This document shows, piece by piece, positions 1 to 7,307 of a DNA stretch of 62,035 nucleotides (within the stretch, counting starts at the first letter, position 1; each line of letters begins with the position of its first letter). The notes under the pieces were generated by a model, which worked only from the letters and a program-made list of their open reading frames with translations, was not told the origin of the DNA and searched no databases. The DNA is from Defluviitaleaceae bacterium (GTDB lineage Bacteria; Bacillota; Clostridia; Lachnospirales; WQUN01): assembly GCA_009784025.1 (NCBI GenBank), contig WQVK01000010.1, forward strand, positions 1-62,035. Direction: 5' to 3'. A program made the translations under genes and the position numbers.

Positions 1-54
1 TGCTTGCTGCCGCATGTCGATTACCGCTTCCAGCCATTGTATTATGTTATTCAT
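1..54 (-). CDS. N-terminus of an unknown protein, cut by the window edge
   Basis: A reading frame starts at an ATG at base 54 and runs leftward off the window for 18 codons (begins MNNIIQWLEAVIDM). A GGGGTG-type ribosome binding site lies about 4 bases upstream and a TAAAAT -10-like sequence lies near 85-90 on the same strand. Too little is present to name it. The gene is divergent from nothing obvious; repeats A and B separate it from spoIIR. Confidence 0.45.
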   Translation of the reverse strand, partial: MNNIIQWLEAVIDMRQQA

Positions 55-120
55 TGCTACACCCCGTTTTTTGGGCTTATTTTACCATATCGGGGTGGTT
101 TATGTGTTCATGCGTTTGTC

Positions 121-231
121 GTGTGAAATAAATGAGAAACGGTCTCGTGCGAGCGGTACCCGAAACGCCGAGACAAGGCGTTTTAAGCGTTTTTGCTGCG
201 ACAGGCGAGACCGATTTCGAATTATTTCACT
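121..231. repeat. Family A repeat, copy 1 (MITE-like, about 110 bp)
   Basis: Imperfect inverted repeat: starts GTGTGAAATAAATGAGAAA, ends TCGAATTATTTCACTAGA, with arms carrying CGGTCTCG/CGAGACCG and an inner hairpin around CGAAACGCC. Abuts a family B element at its right end. Together A1 and B1 fill the 316-base gap between the edge gene and spoIIR. Confidence 0.8.
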
Positions 232-333
232 AGACTTCTTCCGAAATTACGTTTTTTAATTTCGGAAAAGTTACATTTTCAATCTTTTACTTCTTTTGAA
301 ATTACGTTTTTTGCAATTTCAGAAGAACTCTAC
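229..333. repeat. Family B repeat, copy 1 (short form)
   Basis: Two hairpins in tandem: TTCTTCCGAAATTACG with its complement, then CTTTTGAAATTACG...CAATTTCAGAAGAA, separated by an AT-rich linker reading TTACATTTTCAATCTTTTAC. Begins CTAGACTTC and ends AGAACTCTACT, so it is in reverse orientation relative to copies 3 and 4. Confidence 0.75.
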
Positions 334-370
334 TATATCTTTTGCTGCCAGGGAAATGAGCGCTGTTTGG

Positions 371-1084
371 CTAGCGCGAAACGGCAAGCGTGTTTTGCTC
401 TTCGGCGGTTTCAAAGGGGATTGGCTGGGGCTGGGGCGCGCGGCGGTTTTGCCACCATTCTACTACTTTAAAGCGCACGGCTACGGTTGGGTCTTGGTAT
501 TCTTGGTGCATTATCAGGCGGAAGCCTTCTTCTGTTAGGTTTTCTGCCAGGTATATTGCGCCCTCGTCTGTAGAGGTGGCATCTATAAAGCATAGGGGCG
601 GGAACATGAGACACCACCAGTTGCTGCCCTGGCCATCCCCTATGATAATTTGCACAGCCTCGTAATTGCCCGGTGGGAAGGCCATGTTGCCATAAAAGCG
701 CGTGGGGAAAAACACCTGCCCCATGTACGCCCGGGCGGGATAAGCCGCGCCCTCTAGGCCAATTATTTTCCCTGCGAAGGCTTGCATGTCTGGCAGCTTG
801 CTTGCCAGTAGCTGGCGGGTTGTGTTTATGTCCTGGGTGGTGGATAGATATGCTTCAAATTCTGCCAAAAGCCCCACGCGAACCTTTTCTTTTAGCTGCT
901 GGTCTGTGGCAGAATTGCTGTTGGCCAGCACATGGAAACGTATTACATTTTCTGCGATTTCCTGCTGGGTGGCCATGGAATATATATATGTGGAAGTGGC
1001 CGCAGCAAGGGCGATTAGCCCCCCAAGCGCCAGTGAAATTGCTATAATTTTGCTCTCTTTGATAAGTTTTGCTTTGTTTAGCAT
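371..1084 (-). CDS. spoIIR: Stage II sporulation protein R (SpoIIR-like)
   Basis: A 237-residue protein. SpoIIR is the forespore-made, secreted signal that triggers processing of pro-sigma-E in the mother cell through SpoIIGA. Visible features: a short basic N-terminus, one membrane/signal segment at about residues 12-32 (IIAISLALGGLIALAAATSTYIYSM), then the family's characteristic IRFHVLANSNSATDQQLKEKVR stretch (quoted in parts: NVIRFHVLANS, DQQLKEKVR) and the WWCLMFPPLCF motif in the C-terminal half. I chose the ATG at 1084 because AAGGAGG lies 8 bases upstream; the frame stays open further up to 1246 but that part is repeat A2/B2 sequence. The C-terminal 30 residues (NRRAPQPQPIPFETAEE) are polar and look disordered. 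Regulation by sigma-F is expected from the family, not seen. Confidence 0.88.
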   Translation of the reverse strand: MLNKAKLIKESKIIAISLALGGLIALAAATSTYIYSMATQQEIAENVIRFHVLANSNSATDQQLKEKVRVGLLAEFEAYLSTTQDINTTRQLLASKLPDMQAFAGKIIGLEGAAYPARAYMGQVFFPTRFYGNMAFPPGNYEAVQIIIGDGQGSNWWCLMFPPLCFIDATSTDEGAIYLAENLTEEGFRLIMHQEYQDPTVAVRFKVVEWWQNRRAPQPQPIPFETAEEQNTLAVSR

Positions 1085-1103
1085 GGCTGCCTCCTTGTAA
1101 TGG

Positions 1104-1146
1104 TTTCTTTCGAAATCACACTTTTGTGGTTTCGGAAGAACTCTAG
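1104..1146. repeat. Family B partial copy (single hairpin)
   Basis: One hairpin only: TTTCTTTCGAAATCACA...TGTGGTTTCGGAAGAA, ending AACTCTAG. It overlaps the upstream end of spoIIR's ribosome binding region and abuts repeat A2. Confidence 0.6.
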
Positions 1147-1260
1147 AGTGAAATAATTCGAAATCGGTCTCGCCTGTCGCGGCAAAAACGGCTGAAACGC
1201 CTAATTTCGGCGCTTCAGATGCCGCTCGGGCGACATCGTTTCTCATTTATTTCACTCTAG
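1144..1260. repeat. Family A repeat, copy 2
   Basis: Ends CTAGAGTGAAATAA and TTATTTCACTCTAG are perfect 14-base inverted repeats. Interior contains GGTCTCGCCTGTCGCGGC and a degenerate complementary arm (GCCGCTCGGGCGACATCG). Confidence 0.8.
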
Positions 1261-1272
1261 TAAAAATATTTT

Positions 1273-1299
1273 CAGTTGGTCGGAAATTCCGACCAACTG
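1273..1299. repeat. Family C palindrome, copy 1 (27 bp)
   Basis: Perfect palindrome opening CAGTTGGTCGG with GAAATTC-type centre and closing CCGACCAACTG. Followed on the + strand by GATTTTTT, so it could act as a terminator, although no + strand gene precedes it. Confidence 0.8.
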
Positions 1300-1369
1300 G
1301 ATTTTTTATTTGCCAGGGAATTGCTTTGTAATTTTTCCACTACGGTAATTCACCCCCAAAAGCCTACCA

Positions 1370-1483
1370 TACCAATCCTCAACTAAAATCGCCTCATTGT
1401 TCGCGGCAAGTTCGCCCTAAAACGCATTATCTCGGCGTTTTAGGGTGCCGCTCCAATTCGTTGTTTTAATTTGAGGTCGGTAT
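1370..1483. repeat. Family E repeat, copy 1
   Basis: Element starting TACCAATCCTCAACTAAAA and ending TTTAATTTGAGGTCGGTA, with a strong inner hairpin GCCCTAAAACGC...GGCGTTTTAGGG. A second copy lies between gerAA and gerAB (32690-32802). The inner hairpin has a layout like that of family A. Confidence 0.7.
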
Positions 1484-1529
1484 CTTTCGCTTGTTTTTTA
1501 ATAATCGCCAAGAAAATAAAAATTTATAC

Positions 1530-1559
1530 TTGACATTTGCGTACTATCACATATAATAC
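1530..1559 (+). promoter_or_regulatory. Promoter and probable operator of the GntR/ABC operon
   Basis: TTGACA at 1530-1535, 16-base spacer, TATAAT at 1552-1557. The segment 1541-1559 has dyad symmetry, GTA.TAT.....ATA.TAC, covering the -10 box. This is the typical position for an operator of an autoregulating YtrA-type GntR repressor; that role is inferred. Confidence 0.75.
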
Positions 1560-1583
1560 ACATGACACTGAAGGAGGTTAGCC

Positions 1584-1955
1584 ATGTTCCAAATAGACCT
1601 TAAAAACAGAAAACCCATCTACGAGCAAGTGATAGATGGCTTCCGGCAGCAGATAGCCACAGGCTCGCTAAAGGAAGCAGAGAAAGTACCATCGGTGCGA
1701 GACACCGCAAAAGCCCTGGGCATAAACCCAAACACGGTACAAAAAGCCTACCGCGAGCTAGAAAACCTTGGTTATTTCTACACTGTAATGGGGCAGGGTA
1801 ATTTTGTGGCGCTGCCGCCAGAAGACGCCCGCCGCCAAGAAGTAGATGCCCTGTACTGCCAGGCTGCAAAGCTAATCGCCCAGCTGCTGCTGCGGGGCCA
1901 AAGCAAGGAAGAAATTTTAAAAAGTTTGGAGGCAAAAATAAATGTTGCTAACTAA
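1584..1955 (+). CDS. GntR family regulator, YtrA subfamily
   Basis: A 123-residue DNA-binding repressor of the YtrA type, a family that usually controls a neighbouring ABC transporter. Residues 1-75 form the winged helix-turn-helix: KPIYEQVIDGFRQQI, then KVPSVRDTAKALGINPNTVQ, then YRELENLGYFYTVMGQG. The short C-terminal part (about 45 residues, with LIAQLLLRGQSKEEIL) lacks the large ligand domain of other GntR proteins. AAGGAGG sits 7 bases upstream of the ATG. The stop overlaps the next gene by 14 bases, and the ABC gene's ribosome binding site (TTTGGAGG) is inside this gene, so the three genes form one operon. The ligand is unknown; cell-envelope stress or a peptide antibiotic is common in this family. 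Confidence 0.92.
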   Translation: MFQIDLKNRKPIYEQVIDGFRQQIATGSLKEAEKVPSVRDTAKALGINPNTVQKAYRELENLGYFYTVMGQGNFVALPPEDARRQEVDALYCQAAKLIAQLLLRGQSKEEILKSLEAKINVAN

Positions 1956-2718
1956 GAACCTAACAAAAACATTCGACGGAGTAAAAGCCATAGACGGCCT
2001 AGATATGAACATCCCCAAAGGCTCTATATACGGCCTGGTGGGCGTTAATGGCTCTGGCAAAACCACAGTAATAAAGCATATCGCCGGGGTGCTAAAGGCC
2101 GACGCAGGGCATGTTACCCTAGATGGCAGCAATACCTACGACAACCCTAGCGTAAAGGCGCAAATAGGCTATGTGGCAGATGATTTATATTTCTTCCCCC
2201 AATATAACCTTAAAAAATTGGGGCAGTTTTATTCAAATATGTACAAAAGCTGGAATACCCAGCGTTTTACCCAGCTAATAAGCCTGCTAGAGCTTGACCC
2301 AAAGCGTAATGTTGGCCGTTTTTCTAAGGGGATGCAAAAGCAAGCCGCCTTGGCCCTGGCATTATCCATAATGCCCCAGCTACTGTTACTGGACGAGCCA
2401 ATAGACGGGCTAGACCCCATAGTGCGCAAGCGGATTTTCCAATGGATAATAGAAGATGTGGCAGACCGTCAAACCACGGTGCTAATCTCCAGCCACAACC
2501 TAAAAGAAATGGATGGCATCTGCGATACCGTGGGCATAATCAAACAAGGCCGTATGCTAATGGAAAAAGACCTAGACCAACTAAAGGCCCAAATGGCCAC
2601 AGAAATAGCCGGGGAACATACCCCACCAACTTTAGACGAAATTTTTGTAAGCATATATGAACATGGCGGCCTACCCAGTGCTGCCCCCCAAGGAAAGGAC
2701 GGAACAAAAAATGGTTAA
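1942..2718 (+). CDS. ABC transporter ATP-binding protein
   Basis: A 258-residue ATPase that energises the membrane protein encoded next. It shows Walker A GVNGSGKTT near residue 36, a signature region read as VGRFSKGMQKQAALALAL (an SKGMQ variant of LSGGQ, common in YtrB/EcsA-like exporters), Walker B LLLLDEP followed by IDGLDP, and the switch histidine in ISSHNLKEM. The last 50 residues form a family-typical variable tail. Translation starts inside the GntR gene and the 3' end overlaps the permease start by 8 bases, so coupling is likely. Substrate cannot be told from sequence. Confidence 0.93.
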   Translation: MLLTKNLTKTFDGVKAIDGLDMNIPKGSIYGLVGVNGSGKTTVIKHIAGVLKADAGHVTLDGSNTYDNPSVKAQIGYVADDLYFFPQYNLKKLGQFYSNMYKSWNTQRFTQLISLLELDPKRNVGRFSKGMQKQAALALALSIMPQLLLLDEPIDGLDPIVRKRIFQWIIEDVADRQTTVLISSHNLKEMDGICDTVGIIKQGRMLMEKDLDQLKAQMATEIAGEHTPPTLDEIFVSIYEHGGLPSAAPQGKDGTKNG

Positions 2719-4564
2719 TTCCGCATTGTTAAAAGAGCAGCTAAAACGATTTTGGCCTGTTTCGCTGATAGCTGCGGCCGCGTATTTCTTAGGGGTTATG
2801 TTGCCGCTGTTTTCCGTCATGGGCGATGAAGATAGATTTTTCGAGCCTGTAAGGCATCTGTCCAATATTTTAACTTTCGGCAATGTTGTGCTGATTTTGG
2901 GTATGGTAGTTGTGCCACTTGTTGTGGTCACATGTATTTTTAGGTTCTATTTTAGCAGCAAGGCGGCCACGGCTTTTTATTCCATGCCGCTTAACCGCAA
3001 CCAGCTTCTGGGCAGCAGTATGCTGGCGGGCACCATCCTTATTTTGCTGCCGCTGCTTGCGTTTATCCCGCTGTTTTTTGTAAGTATAAATGTGCCAGTT
3101 ACAGAAAACATATGGCAGCGTGGATTCGCCTCCACCACAATGATGTCTGTTGGCGGCGCAGACAGCACATTTCTTGGCAATCTGCTTTTCCCGTACGTGA
3201 TGTCTCCCGGCAATACCATTAACACTTTTGCTGTGGTGCTTAGGTTCTTTGCCATGTTTGCCGGTGCAAAGCTTGTGTATTTTGGTGTGATTTGGCTTGC
3301 ACATTCTATTTCCGGCCATTGGCTTATTGCAATACTGGTGGCAGGGGTACTGCCCGTTGTGCCAGTAGGGCTGTTCACCCTTACCCACATATTTGGCGAG
3401 CTATTGGTGGTTGGCTTTAACCCGGCAGGCTTTAACACCAACTTTTCCACAGCCGTTGCTATAGTTAACCCGGTTGTGTGGGATACATGGCTGTCTCCCT
3501 GGGGTTTAAGTCATTTAATATCATCCGCAACACCTATTATCATCTGGTATTTTTGCCTGGCAGCCATTTGCCTGGCAGCAGCTTTCTTTGTAAGCCGCCT
3601 GCGCAAGCCAGAGCTTACTGGTAATTCCATCGTATTCGTCCCGGTTAAAAACCTGCTTATTTTCCTAGTGTCATTCATGGGCATGTTATTGCTTGCCGTA
3701 ATCGGCCTCGGAATCTTGCGGCTTGCAGAGCCAGTTAGCAAGGTTATGCTAGTGGTATTCCTGGCGGTAGGTTTTGCCATAAGTTATATCCTGGCACAAA
3801 TGCTGGCAGAAAAATCCCTCCATATCTTCCACAAGCTAAAATATATGTTAACCTTCGGCGGCACGGCAGTTGGGCTGCTGCTGGCCATATGGCTAATCAC
3901 CACCTTTGGCATGGGCTTTTATGTTAACCGCGTGCCAAATGCGGCCGATGTTGCCGGGGTTAGCATAGATCATCATATGCCACTAGTAGGCCACTTCCAA
4001 GCAACACCCACAGACCCTGAAGTAATCGCCCTAACCATAGCTGTCCACCAGCATATCCTAGACAGCGGCATAAACCGGCGCGCGTTAGACCGTATGCTAA
4101 GCGACGAAGCAATGCATCTGATTCCCATCACCTACTGGCTTACAGATGGCAGCTTCCTGCGGCGTAACTACATCATCCCACAAAAATACCTTCATACAGA
4201 GCCCATACGAAGCTTAACCCGCCACGAGGCCATTGCCTTAGGCAACTACATCTTCCTGCAATACCCAGAACAAATCCTTACCATGTGGCTAACCCACTCC
4301 ACCTTAGAAAACCACAGCCATATCACCATAACCAACCAAGAGCAAATCACCCAGCTATCCCAAGCCATATGGCAAGACCTACAGATTCGCGTAGAAACCT
4401 ACGGCCACCGCTGGGGCTGGCCAAGCGACTTTTGGCAACGCGACGGCCTAAGCATAAGCGCAGAAATACATGACGACAGACATTCCCATGGGGTGCATCT
4501 CTTCTACCCCATGGAAAACACCATGCAACTACTACTAAGCTGGGGGTATTTTGTAGTGGAATAA
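2711..4564 (+). CDS. ABC transporter permease, large membrane protein
   Basis: A 617-residue membrane protein. I see about ten hydrophobic segments: one near residue 20 (FWPVSLIAAAAYFLGVMLP), several between 60 and 330, and one around 395-415 (LTFGGTAVGLLLAIWLIT). After that comes a soluble domain of about 195 residues that carries no motif I recognise. The start at 2711 has AAGGA upstream; the frame is open from 2657 but that part overlaps the ATPase gene. It is the membrane partner of the YtrA-linked ATPase. The stop codon TAA is the first part of repeat A3 (GTGGAATAAATGAG), so the C-terminus was probably set by insertion of the repeat. Confidence 0.85.
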   Translation: MVNSALLKEQLKRFWPVSLIAAAAYFLGVMLPLFSVMGDEDRFFEPVRHLSNILTFGNVVLILGMVVVPLVVVTCIFRFYFSSKAATAFYSMPLNRNQLLGSSMLAGTILILLPLLAFIPLFFVSINVPVTENIWQRGFASTTMMSVGGADSTFLGNLLFPYVMSPGNTINTFAVVLRFFAMFAGAKLVYFGVIWLAHSISGHWLIAILVAGVLPVVPVGLFTLTHIFGELLVVGFNPAGFNTNFSTAVAIVNPVVWDTWLSPWGLSHLISSATPIIIWYFCLAAICLAAAFFVSRLRKPELTGNSIVFVPVKNLLIFLVSFMGMLLLAVIGLGILRLAEPVSKVMLVVFLAVGFAISYILAQMLAEKSLHIFHKLKYMLTFGGTAVGLLLAIWLITTFGMGFYVNRVPNAADVAGVSIDHHMPLVGHFQATPTDPEVIALTIAVHQHILDSGINRRALDRMLSDEAMHLIPITYWLTDGSFLRRNYIIPQKYLHTEPIRSLTRHEAIALGNYIFLQYPEQILTMWLTHSTLENHSHITITNQEQITQLSQAIWQDLQIRVETYGHRWGWPSDFWQRDGLSISAEIHDDRHSHGVHLFYPMENTMQLLLSWGYFVVE

Positions 4565-4622
4565 ATGAGAACCGGTCTCGCCTGTCGTGGCAGGCGAGAC
4601 CGGTTTCGAATTATTTCACTAT
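4555..4622. repeat. Family A repeat, copy 3 (short, internally deleted)
   Basis: Only the outer arms are kept: GTGGAATAAATGAGAACCGG and its partner CCGGTTTCGAATTATTTCAC around GTCTCGCCTG..CAGGCGAGAC. The central 45 bases of other copies are missing. It overlaps the stop codon of the permease gene and forms a near-perfect hairpin that could terminate the operon. Confidence 0.8.
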
Positions 4623-4627
4623 AGCAA

Positions 4628-4657
4628 TTGACAGTCCCACACAAAATGCGACATAAT
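4628..4657 (+). promoter_or_regulatory. Promoter for the 71-aa protein gene
   Basis: TTGACA at 4628-4633, 18-base spacer, CATAAT at 4652-4657, 31 bases before the start codon. The TTGACA begins 6 bases after the right end of repeat A3. Confidence 0.6.
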
Positions 4658-4688
4658 ACAGCCAACAAACAAGCCCCGGAGGCCAAAA

Positions 4689-4904
4689 ATGACCCTAACA
4701 ACCACCCAAGCAGAAAAAATCCTAAAAAGCAGCCAAGCCTTCCCCCAACTAGGCTTCGCCCTGCTAGTAACCCGCCTGCGCTCTAAATACGCCCAAGACC
4801 CCTCCCCGCAAACCCTCGAATACTGCACCAAAGAACTAACCAGCTTCACAAAAACATTCCAAGACCTAATGGAGGCGGATTTCGAATTGATTGAAAAATT
4901 GTAG
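4689..4904 (+). CDS. Small protein of unknown function (71 aa)
   Basis: A 71-residue soluble, mainly helical protein (MTLTTTQAEKILKSSQAF..., ending EADFELIEKL). I do not recognise it. Support for a real gene: a promoter at 4628-4657, a CCGGAGG ribosome binding site 7 bases upstream, and codon use like its neighbours. It lies alone between the ABC operon and the metK riboswitch. No membrane segment, no cysteines apart from one (EYCTKEL). Confidence 0.7.
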   Translation: MTLTTTQAEKILKSSQAFPQLGFALLVTRLRSKYAQDPSPQTLEYCTKELTSFTKTFQDLMEADFELIEKL

Positions 4905-4905
4905 G

Positions 4906-4960
4906 ACCGTGGGCTTTGCCCAAACTCACCCTCTTTTTTGAAAAAAGAAGGTGTGGCAAC
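4906..4960. repeat. Family F fragment
   Basis: Reads ACCGTGGGCTTTGCCC...CTCTTTTTTGAAAAAAGAAGG; the arms GTGGGC/GCCC and CTTTTTT/AAAAAAG match parts of the larger family F elements. Probably terminates the small gene. Confidence 0.5.
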
Positions 4961-4970
4961 GTCCATGGCC

Positions 4971-4999
4971 TTGCAATTTTCCCCAAACCATGATATTAT
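4971..4999 (+). promoter_or_regulatory. metK promoter
   Basis: TTGCAA at 4971-4976, 17-base spacer, TATTAT at 4994-4999. It lies just upstream of the riboswitch aptamer, as expected for an S-box leader. Confidence 0.7.
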
Positions 5000-5017
5000 C
5001 CACAAGACAATTGAATA

Positions 5018-5126
5018 TGCATCCAGAGAGGTGGAGGGAACAGGGCCCTGCGAAACCCGGCAACCAGCGTTATGCGCATGGTGCTAATTCCCCCGGCGGT
5101 TATTCCTCGCCGGAAGATGTGATGTT
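5018..5126 (+). promoter_or_regulatory. SAM-I (S-box) riboswitch aptamer
   Basis: The conserved S-box core is visible: AGAGAGGTGGAGGGA at 5025-5039, then GAAACCCGGCAACC at 5052-5065, then GGTGCTAATTCC, then a GC-rich P4 stem and a closing GAAGATG that pairs with GCATC at the 5' end (P1). S-box RNAs bind S-adenosylmethionine and switch off sulphur/methionine genes. The downstream terminator and metK fit exactly. Confidence 0.95.
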
Positions 5127-5134
5127 TTACTTTA

Positions 5135-5157
5135 AAGCCCTGCGGGGCTTATTTTTT
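5135..5157 (+). terminator. Riboswitch-controlled terminator
   Basis: AAGCCC-TGCG-GGGCTT followed by ATTTTTTT, 39 bases before the metK start. This is the expression platform of the S-box leader: SAM binding is expected to favour this hairpin. Confidence 0.9.
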
Positions 5158-5195
5158 TGCGACGCAAATAAAAAACACAAAAAGGAGAGTGCAAT

Positions 5196-6374
5196 ATGCA
5201 TCTATTTACATCAGAATCAGTAACAGAGGGACACCCAGACAAAATGTGCGACCAGATTTCAGACGCGGTTTTAGATGCGATACTAGCGCAAGACCCAGCC
5301 GCCCGTGTGGCTTGTGAAACAGTAACCACCACGGGTATGGTGCTAGTGGCGGGCGAAATTACCACAACCTGCTACGCAGATATCGAAAAAATAGCACGAA
5401 ACACCGTCCGCGAAATTGGCTACACAGATGGCAGCCTAGGTTTCGACGCAGATGCCTGCGCCGTGCTGGTTACTTTAAGCGGGCAATCCCCAGATATTGC
5501 TATGGGCGTAGATAATTCCTTAGAATCCCGCGGCGGCAGCGAGGCAGACACCGGCGCAGGCGACCAAGGCATGATGTTTGGCTATGCCTGTGATGAAACC
5601 CCAGAGCTAATGCCTATGCCAATTTCCCTAAGCCATAAGTTATGTAAAAAACTGACAGAAATACGCAAAAGCGGCAAAGTACCATACCTTCGCCCAGACG
5701 GCAAGGCGCAAGTTACCGTAAAATACGACGACAGCAACAACCCAGTGGCCGTAACTGCTGTGGTAGTATCCACCCAGCATAACCCCGACGCCACCAACGA
5801 CCAAATCCACAAAGATATCATGGAGCATGTAATCAAGGCCGTAATCCCCGCAAGCCTACTAACGGATGAAACAAAATACTTCATAAACCCTACCGGCCGT
5901 TTTGTGATAGGCGGCCCAGTGGGCGACGCTGGCCTTACAGGCCGCAAAATAATTGTAGACACCTACGGCGGCTACGCAGCCCACGGTGGCGGCTGCTTTA
6001 GCGGAAAAGACCCCACAAAAGTAGACCGTTCTGCGGCATATATGGCACGCTACATTGCCAAAAACATTGTGGCCGCAGGGGTAGCCCGCCACTGCGAAAT
6101 AGAACTGGCCTATGCAATAGGCGTAGCCCGCCCCGTAAGCGTGCATGTAGACAGCCACGGCACAGGCAAAATCTCCGACGAAAAAATCTCTGCAATAATA
6201 AACAATATCTTCGACCTACGCCCCGCCGCAATAATAAAACATTTTAACCTGCGCCGCCCCATATACAAACAAACCGCGGCTTACGGCCACTTTGGCCGGG
6301 AAGACCTAGACCTACCCTGGGAAAAACTTGACATGATAGATGTGATTAAAAAAGAAGCCGGACTAATCGGGTAG
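5196..6374 (+). CDS. metK: S-adenosylmethionine synthetase
   Basis: A 392-residue methionine adenosyltransferase, making SAM from methionine and ATP in the cytoplasm. Length is normal for the family. Motifs: GHPDK at residues 12-16 (methionine/ATP site), [12 protein letters not shown] near 119, and [19 protein letters not shown] near 265, the P-loop-like signature, with Cys where most bacterial enzymes have Ala (GGGAFSGKD). The ATG follows AAAAGGAGAG. Control by the S-box leader makes this a product-feedback loop: high SAM terminates its own synthase mRNA. Confidence 0.98.
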   Translation: MHLFTSESVTEGHPDKMCDQISDAVLDAILAQDPAARVACETVTTTGMVLVAGEITTTCYADIEKIARNTVREIGYTDGSLGFDADACAVLVTLSGQSPDIAMGVDNSLESRGGSEADTGAGDQGMMFGYACDETPELMPMPISLSHKLCKKLTEIRKSGKVPYLRPDGKAQVTVKYDDSNNPVAVTAVVVSTQHNPDATNDQIHKDIMEHVIKAVIPASLLTDETKYFINPTGRFVIGGPVGDAGLTGRKIIVDTYGGYAAHGGGCFSGKDPTKVDRSAAYMARYIAKNIVAAGVARHCEIELAYAIGVARPVSVHVDSHGTGKISDEKISAIINNIFDLRPAAIIKHFNLRRPIYKQTAAYGHFGREDLDLPWEKLDMIDVIKKEAGLIG

Positions 6375-6475
6375 GAGGCTACCCATTAGTTGAGAGGCCG
6401 GTCTCACACACCACTGTGTGTACAGTTTGGTACACGACAGTTATCTGGTTTGCGTAGCCGACTTCTTGTCAGCCT
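6369..6475 (+). other. Structured sequence after metK
   Basis: Starting at the metK stop there are nested complementary segments: GGGTAG-GAGG-CTACCC (6369-6384), ACACA/TGTGT, GTGTAC-AGTTTG-GTACAC (6417-6434) and GTAGCC at 6454-6459, which can pair with GGCTAC at 6377-6382. The first and last pairings are mutually exclusive. It ends in CTTTTTA. It may be a terminator region or a small RNA; I do not recognise a family. Confidence 0.35.
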
Positions 6476-6492
6476 TTTTATATCATAGCAAT

Positions 6493-6600
6493 TCCACAAA
6501 AAACATTCACATATAACGCAGGAAATTTTTCGCAAGGCAGGGCTTTTAGCGACGCGGGCTTGCGGGAAATTTACAAGTTATATGTGAGTGTTTTTTAAGT
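6493..6600. repeat. Family D repeat, copy 1 (short form)
   Basis: Imperfect long inverted repeat, CCACAAAAAACATTCACATATAAC... to ...TTATATGTGAGTGTTTTTT. Internal arms CGCAGGAAATTTTTCGCAAG and CTTGCGGGAAATTT also pair. Directly abuts family B copy 3. Confidence 0.75.
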
Positions 6601-6706
6601 AGAGTTCTTCTGAAATTGCAAAAAACACAATTTCAGAAGAAGCCAAAGATTTAAAATGTAACTTTTCCGAAATTAAAAAGCATAATTTCGGAAGAAATTT
6701 AGTGTA
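6600..6706. repeat. Family B repeat, copy 3 (short form)
   Basis: Two hairpins: TTCTTCTGAAATTGC...CAATTTCAGAAGAA and TTTTCCGAAATT...TAATTTCGGAAGAA with an AT-rich linker. D1, B3 and A4 follow each other and occupy nearly all of the 520-base gap after metK. Confidence 0.75.
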
Positions 6707-6774
6707 ATTGCTATATAAGAATCAAACAAGCGGATATGTTAATGTTGCATTAGCATACCCGCTTCCTCTAATGA

Positions 6775-6885
6775 AGCAAATAAAAAACGGTCTCGCCCAA
6801 GCAACACCTGAAGCGCTAAGATAAGGCGATTGAGGCGTTTTTGCCGCAACAGGCGAGACCGATTTTAAATTATTTTACTATAGCA
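6775..6885. repeat. Family A repeat, copy 4
   Basis: Left end GCAAATAAAAAACGGTCTCG, right end GAGACCGATTTTAAATTATTTTACTATAG. More diverged than other copies; the inner hairpin (CCTGAAGCGC...GCGATTGAGG) is degraded, suggesting an old insertion. Confidence 0.7.
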
Positions 6886-6894
6886 TTTAAGGTT

Positions 6895-7071
6895 TTACTC
6901 CTTATCGGCCGCATTTTCGCTTTGCATTAGTTTTTCGATATAAGACAGGGTAGCATGCCTTACGAAATCGCCTAGGCCTCTGTGTTCTTTTGTTGCGAAT
7001 TTGTTGATTTTTTCGTAGGAACCAATATCAAACCTTATTGCAATTTGTTTTGTTTTGGATTCTTTTTCCAT
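6895..7071 (-). CDS. Small ribbon-helix-helix-type DNA-binding protein (58 aa)
   Basis: A 58-residue protein, MEKESKTKQIAIRFDIGS..., ending ENAADKE. Pattern fits the Arc/MetJ/CopG ribbon-helix-helix fold: a basic strand (KQIAIRFD, residues 8-15), helix A (SYEKINKFATKEH), turn with Gly residues, helix B (LGDFVRHATLSYIEKL). Such proteins bind operators as dimers. The ATG at 7071 has AAGGAG 10 bases upstream. No toxin partner or transfer gene lies next to it, so it is an orphan. It sits between repeat A4 and an AT-rich 240-base stretch in which I see nothing else. Its target is unknown. Confidence 0.8.
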   Translation of the reverse strand: MEKESKTKQIAIRFDIGSYEKINKFATKEHRGLGDFVRHATLSYIEKLMQSENAADKE

Positions 7072-7307
7072 TAGGTTTCATCTCCTTAATCGAAATTTGG
7101 CTAAACTTGTCGAGCAACCGTGATTCAAGTATAACGATAATTAAATCCAATTGCAAATTCGTTTAGGCCTAAATTTAATTTCCTATAGTTGTTTTTTATG
7201 CCCGCCGCTTTTTTAAAAAGAGTGGGGCAAAGCTGTGATTTTTTATGCTTAGATTGTGGTATATTTAGGGTAATGTCAAAGTTATTGCGGAAAGGAGACT
7301 GGATGGC

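Noticed and set aside
120-540. Short open frames across the first 500 bases on the + strand
   Set aside because: They run through repeats A1 and B1 and antisense to spoIIR; no ribosome sites and no protein-like composition.
1085-1246. N-terminal extension of spoIIR
   Set aside because: The frame is open but consists of family A and B repeat sequence, and a strong ribosome site marks the start at 1084.
1273-1299. Family C palindromes as ordinary terminators only
   Set aside because: Some have nearby A/T runs, but copies are also found upstream of genes and once inside a coding sequence, so termination cannot be their general reason.
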